Shown: positions 27,815 to 37,506 of the stretch, piece after piece | Layout of the letters: every line of letters starts with the position of its first letter | How positions within the stretch are numbered: position 1 is the first letter of the stretch | NCBI GenBank assembly: GCA_030748215.1 | Contig: JASMMK010000037.1 | Span: forward strand, 43,224-107,223 | DNA length: 64,000 nt | Source: Candidatus Scalindua sp. | GTDB taxonomy: Bacteria; Planctomycetota; Brocadiia; Brocadiales; Scalinduaceae | Direction of reading: 5' to 3' | Program-made: the position numbers and the translations under genes | The notes under the pieces: model-generated | Told to the model about the DNA's origin: nothing | What the model saw: only the letters and a program-made list of their open reading frames with translations | The model's database searches: none

Positions 27815-29626
27815 TTAGTCCTGAAGTGTTTCCAACGTTTCCCACCGTTTATAGGCGCTATCCAGTTCAGAGTGCAGAGCTAGCAATCTTGTCCTTATTT
27901 CAGCGGCCTCATCATTTCCACTCTTATACAACATGGGATCATTCACCGCCTGGTTCAATTGATCCTGCTCTTCTTCCAGTTTCTCTATTTTCTGTGGCAG
28001 GGCTGCAAGTTCACGTTGTTCCTTATAATTAAGCCTGCGAGGCCGCTCAGTACGCACCTCCACCCTATCACTCTTTAATTGAGTACGTTTCTTCGTGTCA
28101 GGTTCAACTTGTTTTCTCTGTCGGAGCCAGTCATCATAACCACCAACATATTCATTAACCTTGCCATCGCCTTCAAACACGATAGTACTGGTTACTACAT
28201 TATTTAGAAAAGCACGGTCGTGACTTACCAGAAGGAGTGAACCCTTATAGTCCATCAACAACTCCTCCAGAAGTTCCAGCGTCTCCACATCCAGATCATT
28301 TGTTGGTTCATCCATAACTATAACATTTGCCGGCCTGGTAAACAACCGTGCAAGAAGAAGGCGATTGCGTTCTCCACCGGAAAGGACGTTGACACTGGTT
28401 TGTGTTCGTTCCGGTGAAAATAGAAATTTCTGTAAATATCCTATCACATGCTGCTGCTTGCCGTTTAACGAAATATAATCATTCCCATCTCCTATATTGT
28501 AAAATACGGACTTGTCCTCCTGCAGTTGTTCGCGAAGCTGGTCAAAATAGGCAATATGAAGCTGAGTGCCGTGCTGTACAATTCCCTGCTGAGGAGTTAG
28601 TTCGCCAAGCAGAAGACGTAAAAGCGTAGACTTGCCAGCACCGTTAGGGCCTATAATACCAACTTTATCACCCCTCAAAATCGTTGTAGAAAAACATCTT
28701 ATTACCGGCGTATCATCATACCCATATCCCAGATCTTCTACATTTATTACCTTCATCCCGGAACGTTCTGCCTCTTGTGCCTGCATTCGTACTGTTCCAT
28801 TCAGAGTACGTCTCTCTCTACGGAGAGTACGCATCTTTTCCAGGCCCCTTACCCTCCCCTCATTTCGAGTACGACGTGCCTTAATGCCCTGCCGTAACCA
28901 CACTTCTTCCTTTGCCAGTTTCTTGTCAAAAACAGACCATTGTTTCTCCTCTGCGTCGAGTACTGCCTGCTTGCGCAAGATAAATGTTTCATAATCGCAC
29001 TCCCAATCAACAAGATTTCCCCTATCAATCTCAACGATACGCCTGGCGATATTTTCCAAGAACACGCGGTCATGGGTAACAAAAAAAATAGTTCCTTCAT
29101 AACGTAATAAGAACTCCTCCAACCAATCGATTGATGCAATATCCAGATGGTTAGTTGGCTCATCAAGTAGCAATATTTCAGGTTTACTAACCAAACCCTT
29201 TGCGAGTAATACCCTTCGTTTTAAACCTGAGGAAAGAACTTTGAATTCAGCATTGGCATCCAATTCCATAAGCGAGATCACTTTTTCAACCTGATGCCGT
29301 TCCTCCCAATCATCGCCATCACTCTGTTTTGCATGATTGCGGCCAGCCTTCTCCAAGCCATTACTCACGATCTCAAATACTGTACCTTTTAATTCTTTTG
29401 GGATTTCCTGGGAGAGATAAGCGGTACAAAGCCCTTTTTGCCGGGCAACGTCTCCTGAGTCAGGCAGCAGTTCTCCATTGATCAACTTAAGCAGAGTAGA
29501 TTTCCCCTCACCGTTACGACCAATAAGACAGACTCTTTCGCCACGTTCCAACTGTAAATCTGCCTTATCTAATAATAGCGGACCCCCAAAGCTGATACTT
29601 ACTTTTTGCAGACTTAAAAGCGCCAT
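27815..29626 (-). CDS. uup: ABC-F family ATPase Uup
   Basis: A 603-residue protein with two ABC domains and no membrane segments. First domain: GRNGEGKSTLLKLI (Walker A), LSSGLKRRVLLAKGL (signature), ILLLDEPTNHLDI (Walker B). Second domain: GPNGAGKSTLLRLL, LSGGERNRLLLARLF and VIVMDEPTNDLDV. The linker between them is the charged helical hairpin typical of ABC-F proteins, and the C-terminal 70 residues form the Uup-type coiled coil (EEQDQLNQAV region). ABC-F proteins act on the ribosome; Uup is also linked to DNA transposon excision and replication intermediates. It is the upstream gene of a two-gene leftward unit with the GH13 gene. Confidence 0.94.
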   Translation of the reverse strand: MALLSLQKVSISFGGPLLLDKADLQLERGERVCLIGRNGEGKSTLLKLINGELLPDSGDVARQKGLCTAYLSQEIPKELKGTVFEIVSNGLEKAGRNHAKQSDGDDWEERHQVEKVISLMELDANAEFKVLSSGLKRRVLLAKGLVSKPEILLLDEPTNHLDIASIDWLEEFLLRYEGTIFFVTHDRVFLENIARRIVEIDRGNLVDWECDYETFILRKQAVLDAEEKQWSVFDKKLAKEEVWLRQGIKARRTRNEGRVRGLEKMRTLRRERRTLNGTVRMQAQEAERSGMKVINVEDLGYGYDDTPVIRCFSTTILRGDKVGIIGPNGAGKSTLLRLLLGELTPQQGIVQHGTQLHIAYFDQLREQLQEDKSVFYNIGDGNDYISLNGKQQHVIGYLQKFLFSPERTQTSVNVLSGGERNRLLLARLFTRPANVIVMDEPTNDLDVETLELLEELLMDYKGSLLLVSHDRAFLNNVVTSTIVFEGDGKVNEYVGGYDDWLRQRKQVEPDTKKRTQLKSDRVEVRTERPRRLNYKEQRELAALPQKIEKLEEEQDQLNQAVNDPMLYKSGNDEAAEIRTRLLALHSELDSAYKRWETLETLQD

Positions 29627-29684
29627 GAATATATTCTGAAGACAAAAGCTTTATCTATTTTTTAGAAATTTAAAGGAATAATCT

Positions 29685-29748
29685 GGATTAATAAAAAAGG
29701 ACACATACCATTTACTTTCAATTGGAATGTGTCCTTTTTTATTAATCC
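29685..29748 (-). terminator. Perfect 22-bp terminator hairpin
   Basis: Left arm 29685-29706 and right arm 29727-29748 are perfectly complementary over 22 bases (GGATTAATAAAAAAGGACACAT and its complement), with a 20-base loop. The A-run and T-run inside the arms make it usable on both strands. It ends the 849-residue gene at 29834 and insulates uup. Confidence 0.85.
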
Positions 29749-29833
29749 TACGTGCCTTACGATAGTGCAATCGAAGTATTTGGTATTTTGATAAATTTCC
29801 TGAATTACATCACGTAAAGAAAATCTTTAATTA

Positions 29834-32383
29834 TCACTTGCTCTTGTATGTCTTGACACTAGCCTTCTTTTCAACTTTCTTCATTAAGCTCTCAATATCT
29901 CCTTTTTTTGGCTCATTATATGTTTCACCAACTTGATATTGAAAAATTGTCTTAATACTTTCGTTATACATATCCTCCGTCAAACTGGTAAAATCCAACA
30001 GCTTTATGTCCGTATTACTCAATAAGTAGGTTATTGAATCAAAAAGGGAGCTTGTAGAGACTCCGGAGTGAACAAACGAATGCTGGCCAAGAAACCCTTT
30101 AACTGTCTCAATAAATTCTAATAATTGAGAAACTTGATATTGTGCACTAATAATTGTTTTTTCCAGGTTCTTCTTATCAAGTATAGAGCTCTTTGAGTAA
30201 TCAATAGAAAGTTCAGATTCTTTATTAATCGTATTATTATCACTTCTTTTCCTAGACGTTATACGATCCGCGATGTCATTCACTTTTACAATCAATTTAT
30301 CAAACTCTTTTTCTGTTTTTTCTACATTAGATTGCTTACCGTAATAGGTTGTAACTTTCAATTTTTTATTAAGTTCAATTAACTCGTCCAGGAATCCATC
30401 AAGCTCCTTCAGGCTAAAGGAGAGAAATTCTCTCTCTTTCTTGAATGTACTAATCCCCCTGATTTCATTTTTCTTTTCAATGATATTTTGAACTCCGATT
30501 TTAATATTGAGTAATTTTTCGAATGTTTTATTCTGATTCATCTCCTGAGCAAGTGACAGAGTTGCATCGGCCTGTTTCATGGAAGAAGCATCCTTGCTAT
30601 TTACAAAATCTTCCAAATTGTTAACGTTATCTAAGAAACTTTCATAATTATCTGCTATAAAAGGCTTATCATGAAGGAGCTTCTGTAAAGTAGCCAAAAT
30701 CCCACGAATCTTTTTCTCTTCCTGTTTAGACTTAAATTTAACTATTTTGCACAGTTTATTGGAAAGAATTACAAATTTATTCTTCCTGCTGAAGAGATCC
30801 TTAAACTGCGCTTGTACATCCTTGCCTTTATTAATGTCTTTGATTAATTCCTTCAGTTGATCTAATGCATCAGACAAATTTGTGAGGAAAGGCACAGTCT
30901 TTCTTGCTTCCAGATGAGCATCCATACCTGAATCTGTTTTCAATTTAGATATTTTACGAAACCCATCTTTAACTTGTAATAGAAGAGTTCGCACTTCACC
31001 TTCCTGTTCAGCAGTTAAGGTTTTTTCATTATGTGAAACCGATCCTTGAGACGACTCTTCTATGGCAGACAACAAATCTCTTGTGCGCTTTTTTAGTTTT
31101 GCAACTAAGCCTCCGGATGGTTTTTCAGGCATACGTGATCCCTTCTGAGATATTTCCTGTTTAGTAGCGTCTGATACTGACATAGAATCCATATACGCCA
31201 ATAATTTTCTGAAAGCACCCAGCAACTCAAGATAATCATTTTTCAATAATGAATGATTTGAAATTGAACTGAATTGTTTCAACTCCTTGTAACCGGAACT
31301 TAAATCGTCTTGCTCGCTTTGAGAAGGCAAACTGTGACTTGATAAATTTCCATCTAGTTTTTCCAGTAGCAATTCAACTGACCCCGCACAATCCTGCACA
31401 AGACTATATTCTTCAAGAAATTTAAAGTGCGCATCAAGTCTGTCTGCCGCTGAATGGACATAGCTATCATATGCAGGGAGAACCTTCCAGTTATCTTTTT
31501 CTACAATATGTTCAAGCTTCAAAACATCCAGGAACAGTTCATTGTTATACAGCAACGGATTACCTTCATTGGTAAGGTGCTCAAATAGCTCCGTAAAGAA
31601 CCCAAGATTATCTATATTTTCTTCAACCATTTTAAGATCTTCTTCCTGTTCCTTAAATATCCTGTATTGAAAATAGTGTTGTTCAGAATCCAGCATAATA
31701 ACCAGAGTTATAAAATGCAGATTCAAGAAAACTTCCTTCAAACCGGTGCTTGTAAATACTTTATTCGACGTTACAATTTCGTTTAATCTTAATTCACTTC
31801 CCAGGACTTTAGATGTTAATGGCAAACCGTTGTAAATTAAATAGCCGTCCAACCTGCCTGTATATTCTTCCCTGGTTTCAGCAGTCGTAACGTAATTACA
31901 GCAAATATCATCCGGTACGAAGTCATTTAACCGCTTTTTCTCATCTTCATTGACAATCAACATGTTACTTGAGCCTTTGGGAAGTCCTGTCTTACAATGC
32001 AGTACTAAATGACGTTTCATGAGAAGTTTAATCAGTTCCTCAACTTCGGTTTGTGTTGCTGTTATATTTGCTTCCACAACACCACTATCTTCATCGGTCC
32101 TGTAATTATCAATCTTACCTTTACGAAAAAAGTGCTTAGATATAATCTTAAGAGTTTTCTCAAAGGTGGTTCCAATAACCTCCCCTTTAAAGGTAACGAA
32201 AAGAGATTTCAAAGGCTCTTCAATTACTGTGTCCTTGGCCTTCTCTTTGATTTCAGCAATTTGCGAACGCACAGTGTCAGAACTATGAAACTTCTTCTCC
32301 AATAGTTTATAATAATGGTTAGTAGTATCTGATGACTTTGCAATTGCCTTAGCTTTTATTTTAGCTTTTGTCTTTGCTTTCAT
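29834..32383 (-). CDS. Large unrecognised cytoplasmic, helix-rich protein (849 residues)
   Basis: I do not recognise this protein. It starts with a Lys/Ala repeat (AKTKAKIKAKAIAK) and has no signal peptide or membrane segment. Residues about 50-330 look globular, mixed alpha/beta, with a CC pair at about 170. From about 330 to 820 it is charged and helical, with heptad-like stretches (LKKRTRDLLSAIEE, LDQLKELIKDINKGKD, LDGFLDELIELNKKLK), so it is probably a long coiled-coil or helical-repeat protein. Base use resembles the neighbours. It is alone between a perfect terminator and a 484-base AT-rich gap, with an AGAGAGGA ribosome site. A structural or scaffolding role is only a guess. Confidence 0.8.
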   Translation of the reverse strand: MKAKTKAKIKAKAIAKSSDTTNHYYKLLEKKFHSSDTVRSQIAEIKEKAKDTVIEEPLKSLFVTFKGEVIGTTFEKTLKIISKHFFRKGKIDNYRTDEDSGVVEANITATQTEVEELIKLLMKRHLVLHCKTGLPKGSSNMLIVNEDEKKRLNDFVPDDICCNYVTTAETREEYTGRLDGYLIYNGLPLTSKVLGSELRLNEIVTSNKVFTSTGLKEVFLNLHFITLVIMLDSEQHYFQYRIFKEQEEDLKMVEENIDNLGFFTELFEHLTNEGNPLLYNNELFLDVLKLEHIVEKDNWKVLPAYDSYVHSAADRLDAHFKFLEEYSLVQDCAGSVELLLEKLDGNLSSHSLPSQSEQDDLSSGYKELKQFSSISNHSLLKNDYLELLGAFRKLLAYMDSMSVSDATKQEISQKGSRMPEKPSGGLVAKLKKRTRDLLSAIEESSQGSVSHNEKTLTAEQEGEVRTLLLQVKDGFRKISKLKTDSGMDAHLEARKTVPFLTNLSDALDQLKELIKDINKGKDVQAQFKDLFSRKNKFVILSNKLCKIVKFKSKQEEKKIRGILATLQKLLHDKPFIADNYESFLDNVNNLEDFVNSKDASSMKQADATLSLAQEMNQNKTFEKLLNIKIGVQNIIEKKNEIRGISTFKKEREFLSFSLKELDGFLDELIELNKKLKVTTYYGKQSNVEKTEKEFDKLIVKVNDIADRITSRKRSDNNTINKESELSIDYSKSSILDKKNLEKTIISAQYQVSQLLEFIETVKGFLGQHSFVHSGVSTSSLFDSITYLLSNTDIKLLDFTSLTEDMYNESIKTIFQYQVGETYNEPKKGDIESLMKKVEKKASVKTYKSK

Positions 32384-32867
32384 TTTTTCCTCTCTGGTTA
32401 TTTCTTCTCAACTTCTTGAAGCTGGTAACAAACAAAAATTTTACTATATATTATAATTTTACTTTATGGCTGTATGTAATCAATAATAATAATTAATAAT
32501 AGCAGTAAATATTATATTCAGTAATTATTCTGGCTAATCATAACATACTTACACACTTAGGCTAACAAATCCATGTTTATGTTTTTTATTATTACACACT
32601 AACAAATTTTAATTAATTTAATTGCTATTACACTATAACATAATCAAAAATAATCCGTCTTCTTAATCAATCTACACATACTATTTCAATACAAGCCTGA
32701 AGAAAACTTATGCAAACTACTTACAAACAACCCGGCAATTTCACAGTATACATCATTTGATTTCTATCCCTTCTTAAATATCATATTCCCTTTGACATAA
32801 CAACCGATTTTTCTTATTTTACAGTACTCCAGAAACAGCAATTAAGTGGATTTTTAAAAGGAAATAG
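32384..32867 (+). other. 484-base AT-rich divergent intergenic region
   Basis: Lies between the leftward 849-residue gene and the rightward PhzF gene. No reading frame of note and no tRNA is visible. It holds the promoter at 32792-32820 for the right side. For the left side there is only a weak TTGATT/TAAAAT-like candidate near 32450-32490. The middle (32500-32700) is extremely AT-rich. Confidence 0.4.
32792..32820 (+). promoter_or_regulatory. Promoter of the PhzF-like gene
   Basis: TTGACA (32792-32797), 17-base spacer, TATTTT (32815-32820). It lies 48 bases before the start codon at 32868. Confidence 0.5.
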
Positions 32868-33653
32868 TTGGAATTAAATCTTTATCAAATTGACGCTTTC
32901 ACAGACACGCCTTTTAAGGGAAATCCGGCTGCAGTTATCCCACTTGAAACGTGGCTCCCAGATAATGTCATGCAATCTATTGCAGAAGAGAACAACCTCT
33001 CAGAAACAGCTTTTTTTGTACCGAAAGGCAATGGATTCCATCTCCGCTGGTTTACACCAAAAACCGAAGTTGACCTATGTGGCCACGCAACCCTGGCAGC
33101 AGCTTATGTCCTGTTTAATATCCTGGGATACGATCAAGAGAGTATTGAGTTTGAAACTAAATCAGGCGTCCTGTCCGTTTTAAATAAAGACGACTGGCTT
33201 GCCATGGACCTTCCTACACAAACACCTGCTCCCTGTAACGTGCCGTATGAAATAGTAAGGGCATTTGACAGGGCACCGATTGAGTGTTTTCGGTCGGAGG
33301 ACTACATTGTAGTTTTTGAAACAGAATGTGATATTTTATCAATTAAGCCAGATCTAGCATATCTGAGGAAGCTCGATCTGCGCGGAGTTATCATTACAGC
33401 AAAATCAAAACAATATGATTTCGTATCCCGCTTCTTTGCACCAAAGTATGGAATAGATGAAGATCCTGTAACCGGCTCCGCTCACACCCAACTAGTACCG
33501 TACTGGGCAAAAAAACTGGACAAAACAAAAATGAGGGCGAAACAGGTGTCAAGCCGTGGTGGAGAGCTTGCATGTGAGTTGTGCGATAATCGTGTGTTGA
33601 TTTCAGGAAAGGCAGTAAAATTCTTAGAGGGTAGAATAGAACTCAAAATCTGA
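32868..33653 (+). CDS. PhzF-family isomerase/epimerase-like protein
   Basis: A 261-residue protein of the diaminopimelate-epimerase fold family that includes PhzF. It begins LYQIDAFTDTPFKGNPAAV and has NNLSETAFFVP with the conserved catalytic Glu, LRWFTPKTEVDLCGHATLA, and the late DEDPVTGSAHTQLVPYW motif. All family motifs are present. Bacterial relatives outside phenazine operons have unknown substrates, and there are no phenazine genes here. The start is TTG (TTGGAATTA) with AAAGGA eight to ten bases upstream. The decayed flavoprotein follows by 50 bases. Confidence 0.93.
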   Translation: MELNLYQIDAFTDTPFKGNPAAVIPLETWLPDNVMQSIAEENNLSETAFFVPKGNGFHLRWFTPKTEVDLCGHATLAAAYVLFNILGYDQESIEFETKSGVLSVLNKDDWLAMDLPTQTPAPCNVPYEIVRAFDRAPIECFRSEDYIVVFETECDILSIKPDLAYLRKLDLRGVIITAKSKQYDFVSRFFAPKYGIDEDPVTGSAHTQLVPYWAKKLDKTKMRAKQVSSRGGELACELCDNRVLISGKAVKFLEGRIELKI

Positions 33654-33705
33654 CAACGGCGTGGGCATTATAGATACATAGCCAACGATCCCGGGAAAAG
33701 TCACC

Positions 33706-34882
33706 ATGAAAAACTACGATGTTGTAATCATTGGCGCCGGTGCGGCAGGGTTAATGTGCGCGCTGACGGCTGGGCAGAGAGGACGTAAAGTCCTGGTTCT
33801 GGATCATGCTGAACGCATGGGAAATAAAATATTGGTTTCAGGTGGTGGAAGCTGTAATTTTACCAATCTTTTCCTGGAATCAGAACATTATATATCTGAC
33901 AACCCACACTTCTGCAAATCGGCATTGAGTTGATTCAGTCAGCACGATTTTCTTTCGCTCGTTGAAAAGTATAATATCTCTTATGAACAGAGGTAATCAG
34001 GATAACTCTTTTGCAATGGAAACTCCGTTGAGATCTTGAATCTTTTACTGGAAGAGTGTCGGCTTGCCGACGTGAAGATCCAGAATAGATCCACGATTAA
34101 GAAAATAGAAAAAGAGAGCAGTTTTACTGTTACTACTGATTCTGAAACCTATGCAACCGAATCTCTTGTTATAGCAACCGGTGGTTTGTCTATGCCAACA
34201 ATAGGAGCCTCCGGTTTTGGATACGAAGTTGCTGAACAGTTTGGGCTCAAAGTTTTATCTCGTCAACCAGGCCTGGTCCCTCTAACCTTCAGCAGAGATG
34301 ATCTGGATGATTTCAGTGATCTTTCCGGTATATCCGCAGATGCTGAGGTTTCCTGTAACGGACAATCATTCAGAGAAGCCATTCTTTTTACCCACAGAGG
34401 CCTGAGTGGCCCTGCAATACTGCAGATATCAAACTATTGGCAACCTGGGAATGAAATTGTTATTAATCTACTTCCGGATATCGACCTGACCGAAACTATT
34501 AAACAGTGGCAGGAGGAACGGCCGAAAATGGAGCTGAAGAACCTGATTGGAGAACTGCTAACCAGACGGCGTTGCTCATCGGTGGTTGGAACTGTGGTAC
34601 CACAACAAGCCTGTTAACCAATACAATGAAAGAGAAATCAATGAGATTGCTGAAATTTTTCATGCATGGCTTATCAGGCCTTCCGATACCGAGGGCTATA
34701 GGACAGCAGAAGTAACACGTGGAGGCATTGACACTGATGAACTCTCATCCAAAACCTTTGAAGCAAGGAAAGTGAAGGGCCTCTACTTTATCGGTGAAGT
34801 TGTAGATGTAACCGGCTGGCTGGGTAGTTACAATCTCCAATGGGCATGGTCATCCGGCTATTGTGCCGGACAATTTGTATAA
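33706..34882 (+). pseudogene. Decayed HI0933/YhiN-family NAD(P)/FAD-dependent oxidoreductase
   Basis: The sequence begins as a normal flavoprotein (MKNYDVVIIGAGAAGLMCAL, then GNKILVSGGGSCNFTN). The same frame then meets TGA at 33931-33933 and two TAA codons near 34000, with recognisable protein between and after them (SQHDFLSLVEKYNISYE, LFCNGNS, then LATGGLSMPTIGASGFGYEVA-like sequence). Near 34560-34600 the frame shifts, and the family C-terminus (VTRGGIDTDELSSKTFEARKVKGLYFIGEV, ending with GYNLQWAW-like sequence) continues in a different frame to 34882. Three nonsense changes plus a frameshift show a dead gene. Two stops fit single C-to-T changes from the Arg and Gln usual at those places. 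Confidence 0.9.
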
Positions 34883-34977
34883 ATTGTTAATTACTTTAGT
34901 TTACCGCACAGGCAGAAGCTATTCTTAATGAAAGGATGCTCATTGACATTTAGAACTATTTTAATAGAATCGACATC

Positions 34978-36108
34978 ATGAACAGCAACAAAGCACTACT
35001 GATTATTGCAGACAGCGAACGGGATTCGAATATGTATTACGCTACCGGTTTTCCGGCACCGGACCCCTTTGTATTTATCCGGAATGGTGATGAGAAAATT
35101 ATGATAACCAGTGATCTTGAGCTGGACCGTGCAAAATCAGAATCTAATGCCGACAAGGTTCTTTCACTCACCAGATTTGAAAGAATTGCCAGGAAGAGAA
35201 ATAACAGTTCCGCCTGTTTAATTGAAACAGTTGCCACTGCTCTTGGAGAGATGAACATAAAACAGCTCCAGATTCCTGCAAATTTCAGTGTGGAATATGC
35301 CGATTTTTTAAGAAAAAACGGCTTCAGACTGGAAGTTAAGAAAGAACCTTTATTCGATTCCAGAGAGATAAAGAACAAGGATGAGATAGGACACATTATT
35401 AAGACACTGCGTAATACAGAAAGGGCCCTTGAAAAAGCAATTGATTACATAAGAAAATCAAGGGTCAAGGATGGTTTTTTGTTCTCAACACGTAATAGCC
35501 AGATTACTTCTGGATCGATAAGGCAAATGATAAATGTAGAGTTGATGAAGAGAGGATGTGCGGCGAAGCATACAATCGTTTCCTGTGGTGAACAATCCTG
35601 CGTACCTCACAACAGTGGAAGCGGTCCGTTAAGGGCAAATGAATCTATCATTTTTGATGTCTTCCCAAAAGATGAGCAGTCAGGATATTTTGCAGATATA
35701 AGCAGAACTATTGTTAAAGGTAAGGCTTCGAGGCCGTTAAAGAAAATGTACAAAGCAGTGGCATCTGCGCAAGAGCTGGTTTTCGAGTCCGCCGGGAATG
35801 ACACCAGGGGAGACGTCATACACAGGAAGGTCGTGAAGCATTTAACATCCCTGGGATTTAAGACCGGCAAGATGAATGGAAAGATGCAGGGATTCTTTCA
35901 TGGAACCGGCCATGGTGTCGGGCTGGACGTTCACGAACCGCCACGAATATCCAAGGTGAAGTGCACGTTAAAGACAGGACATATAGTGACCGTTGAGCCG
36001 GGGCTCTATTATCCGGGTATTGGCGGAGTGAGACTTGAGGACATGATACTTATTACTGATGAAGGATGTACAAACCTGACAAGGTCCCCAAAGATACTTG
36101 AGGTGTAG
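34978..36108 (+). CDS. M24 family metallopeptidase (Xaa-Pro aminopeptidase-like)
   Basis: A 376-residue cytoplasmic pita-bread-fold peptidase that removes N-terminal residues next to proline. The first 140 residues form the creatinase-like N-terminal domain. The catalytic half has PHNSGSGPLRANESIIFDVFP (metal Asp), YFADISRTIVKG (metal Asp), FFHGTGHGVGLDVHEPP (metal His), TVEPGLYYPGIGGVRLEDM (metal Glu and Glu). The metal set is complete. No signal peptide is present. It follows the dead flavoprotein by 95 bases and precedes the cytochrome lipoprotein pair. Confidence 0.93.
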   Translation: MNSNKALLIIADSERDSNMYYATGFPAPDPFVFIRNGDEKIMITSDLELDRAKSESNADKVLSLTRFERIARKRNNSSACLIETVATALGEMNIKQLQIPANFSVEYADFLRKNGFRLEVKKEPLFDSREIKNKDEIGHIIKTLRNTERALEKAIDYIRKSRVKDGFLFSTRNSQITSGSIRQMINVELMKRGCAAKHTIVSCGEQSCVPHNSGSGPLRANESIIFDVFPKDEQSGYFADISRTIVKGKASRPLKKMYKAVASAQELVFESAGNDTRGDVIHRKVVKHLTSLGFKTGKMNGKMQGFFHGTGHGVGLDVHEPPRISKVKCTLKTGHIVTVEPGLYYPGIGGVRLEDMILITDEGCTNLTRSPKILEV

Positions 36109-36149
36109 GCACTAATTTCACAAATTTACGCTAAACTAAACTTCAAAAA

Positions 36150-36611
36150 ATGAAACAATTAATACTACTAATAATCATATGCGCAGCATTTTCCGGACTT
36201 ACCTCCTGCAAGAAGGTAGAAGAGGTAAAAGTGGAAAAGACGTCCACTTCACATGCGAGAGATGATACTTTAGAAAAGGCAATGAAAAGTGCATCCAGAG
36301 ACTTGAGGAGATTATCAGGCGCTATAGAAGGCAGAGACTGGGTTGAAATAGAGATGTGGACTAAAGAGCTTAAGGAAGGCATTGGTTACAGCTGTGTAGA
36401 ATTATATATGGCAGAACATCGTGGCATTTCGAGCGAATTCGTTATAAAGGGCAGCCAATTTTACGATGCCGTCAGGAAGCTGACAGCATCGTGCAAAGAA
36501 CACGATGTTGAGGCTATAGATTCTGAATTTAATCGATTGCTAAAAACCTGCGATGATTGCCATGATATATATAGAGAGAAAGAAGAGCTCCCATTAATAC
36601 TACAGAACTAA
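36150..36611 (+). CDS. Monohaem c-type cytochrome lipoprotein (copy 1)
   Basis: A 153-residue exported lipoprotein: hydrophobic start with lipobox LTSC (Cys at about residue 20), then an all-helical body and a single CDDCH haem-c motif near the C-terminus (about residue 136). A C-terminal CxxCH on a four-helix body resembles class II cytochromes (c' type). Two further cysteines (in GYSCVELY and TASCKEHD) are shared with the next gene and may form a disulfide. No strong ribosome site is visible. The second copy starts 17 bases after the stop, showing tandem duplication. It probably carries electrons on the outer face of a membrane. Confidence 0.85.
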   Translation: MKQLILLIIICAAFSGLTSCKKVEEVKVEKTSTSHARDDTLEKAMKSASRDLRRLSGAIEGRDWVEIEMWTKELKEGIGYSCVELYMAEHRGISSEFVIKGSQFYDAVRKLTASCKEHDVEAIDSEFNRLLKTCDDCHDIYREKEELPLILQN

Positions 36612-36628
36612 AGAGACATGAAAATGTT

Positions 36629-37081
36629 ATGATTCTTTTTCTATTTATGTCGATCACACTAACTGGCATAATCTCCTGTAAAGAGGCAGTGGAAGTGGCA
36701 GTCGATGATGAGGAAATACAAGCATACATGTCAGATGAAGAAACTTTGAAACTGGCAATGAAAAGGACCTCAAGGGATACCAGAAGACTGGCAAACGCTT
36801 TAGAATCCAGAGATTGGATAGAGATAGAGATGTGGGCAAATGAGCTGAAACAGGGTATTGGTGTCAGCTGTGTAAATTTATATATAAAAAACCATCCAGG
36901 TGTGTCAGGCGAGTTTCTTATATTAAGTGACAGGTTTTATAATGCATCAAACAGATTAATTCTATCTTGTAAAAAACGCGATACAGAAATTGCTGACGCG
37001 CAGTTTGGTAAGATGATAAAATCCTGCGAATCATGTCACGAAGGATACAAAAAGAAGGATAATAACAGCGGTAACAAATGA
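36629..37081 (+). CDS. Monohaem c-type cytochrome lipoprotein (copy 2)
   Basis: A 150-residue paralogue of the preceding protein. It shares the lipobox (IISC), the SRDTRRLANALESRDWIEIEMW helix (matching SRDLRRLSGAIEGRDWVEIEMW), GIGVSCVNLY, LSCKKRD and the C-terminal CESCH haem motif. The body is roughly half identical by eye. The acidic insert after the lipobox (VAVDDEEIQAY) differs from copy 1. The two genes surely arose by tandem duplication and are co-transcribed; different redox partners or potentials are possible. Confidence 0.85.
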   Translation: MILFLFMSITLTGIISCKEAVEVAVDDEEIQAYMSDEETLKLAMKRTSRDTRRLANALESRDWIEIEMWANELKQGIGVSCVNLYIKNHPGVSGEFLILSDRFYNASNRLILSCKKRDTEIADAQFGKMIKSCESCHEGYKKKDNNSGNK

Positions 37082-37147
37082 TACCTTCTTTAATACAAAT
37101 ATTCCTAATCTCACTGCACTAAAGAAGGCTATTTAAACAATCAGAGA

Positions 37148-37420
37148 TTATTCATCATAATCGTCTTCATCTTCGTAATCTTCTTCCACTTCTTCGTCTA
37201 CATCTTCATCTTCAGATACGTCCTCACCATCTTCAGCACCTTCTTCGTCAGTAGCCTCCACAGCAACAGCTGGCCCCTTCATCGTACTCAAAACACTCTT
37301 TGCACCAACAATGAAACCTGCCCCTACCAGGATGACTGCAATCAAACACACTACACCTCCAACCTTCCGTACTAAGTCACCAGTCATAAATTCATCTAGT
37401 TTTTTGAATAAGTCACCCAT
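37148..37420 (-). CDS. Small single-span membrane protein with highly acidic tail
   Basis: A 90-residue protein: an amphipathic start (LFKKLDEFMTGDLVRKVGG), one membrane segment (about 21-41, VVCLIAVILVGAGFIVGAK) and a C-terminal tail of about 40 residues made largely of Asp and Glu. The family is unknown. The ribosome site TAGGAG fits the ATG at 37420. The acidic tail recalls the acidic linkers in the cytochromes at 54-63 kb. It converges on the cytochrome lipoprotein pair, and a role as a docking or anchoring protein is a guess. Confidence 0.75.
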   Translation of the reverse strand: MGDLFKKLDEFMTGDLVRKVGGVVCLIAVILVGAGFIVGAKSVLSTMKGPAVAVEATDEEGAEDGEDVSEDEDVDEEVEEDYEDEDDYDE

Positions 37421-37506
37421 GAGGATATCTCCTAAATTATTTTCTCAAATACTATTAATCTTAGAAATTATACAAAATTAGCAGCAAAGTTCAAGGAATA
37501 ATTCTC

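Noticed and set aside
33931..33933. TGA in the flavoprotein as selenocysteine
   Set aside because: No SECIS-like hairpin is evident, two TAA codons and a frameshift follow, and relatives have Arg there.
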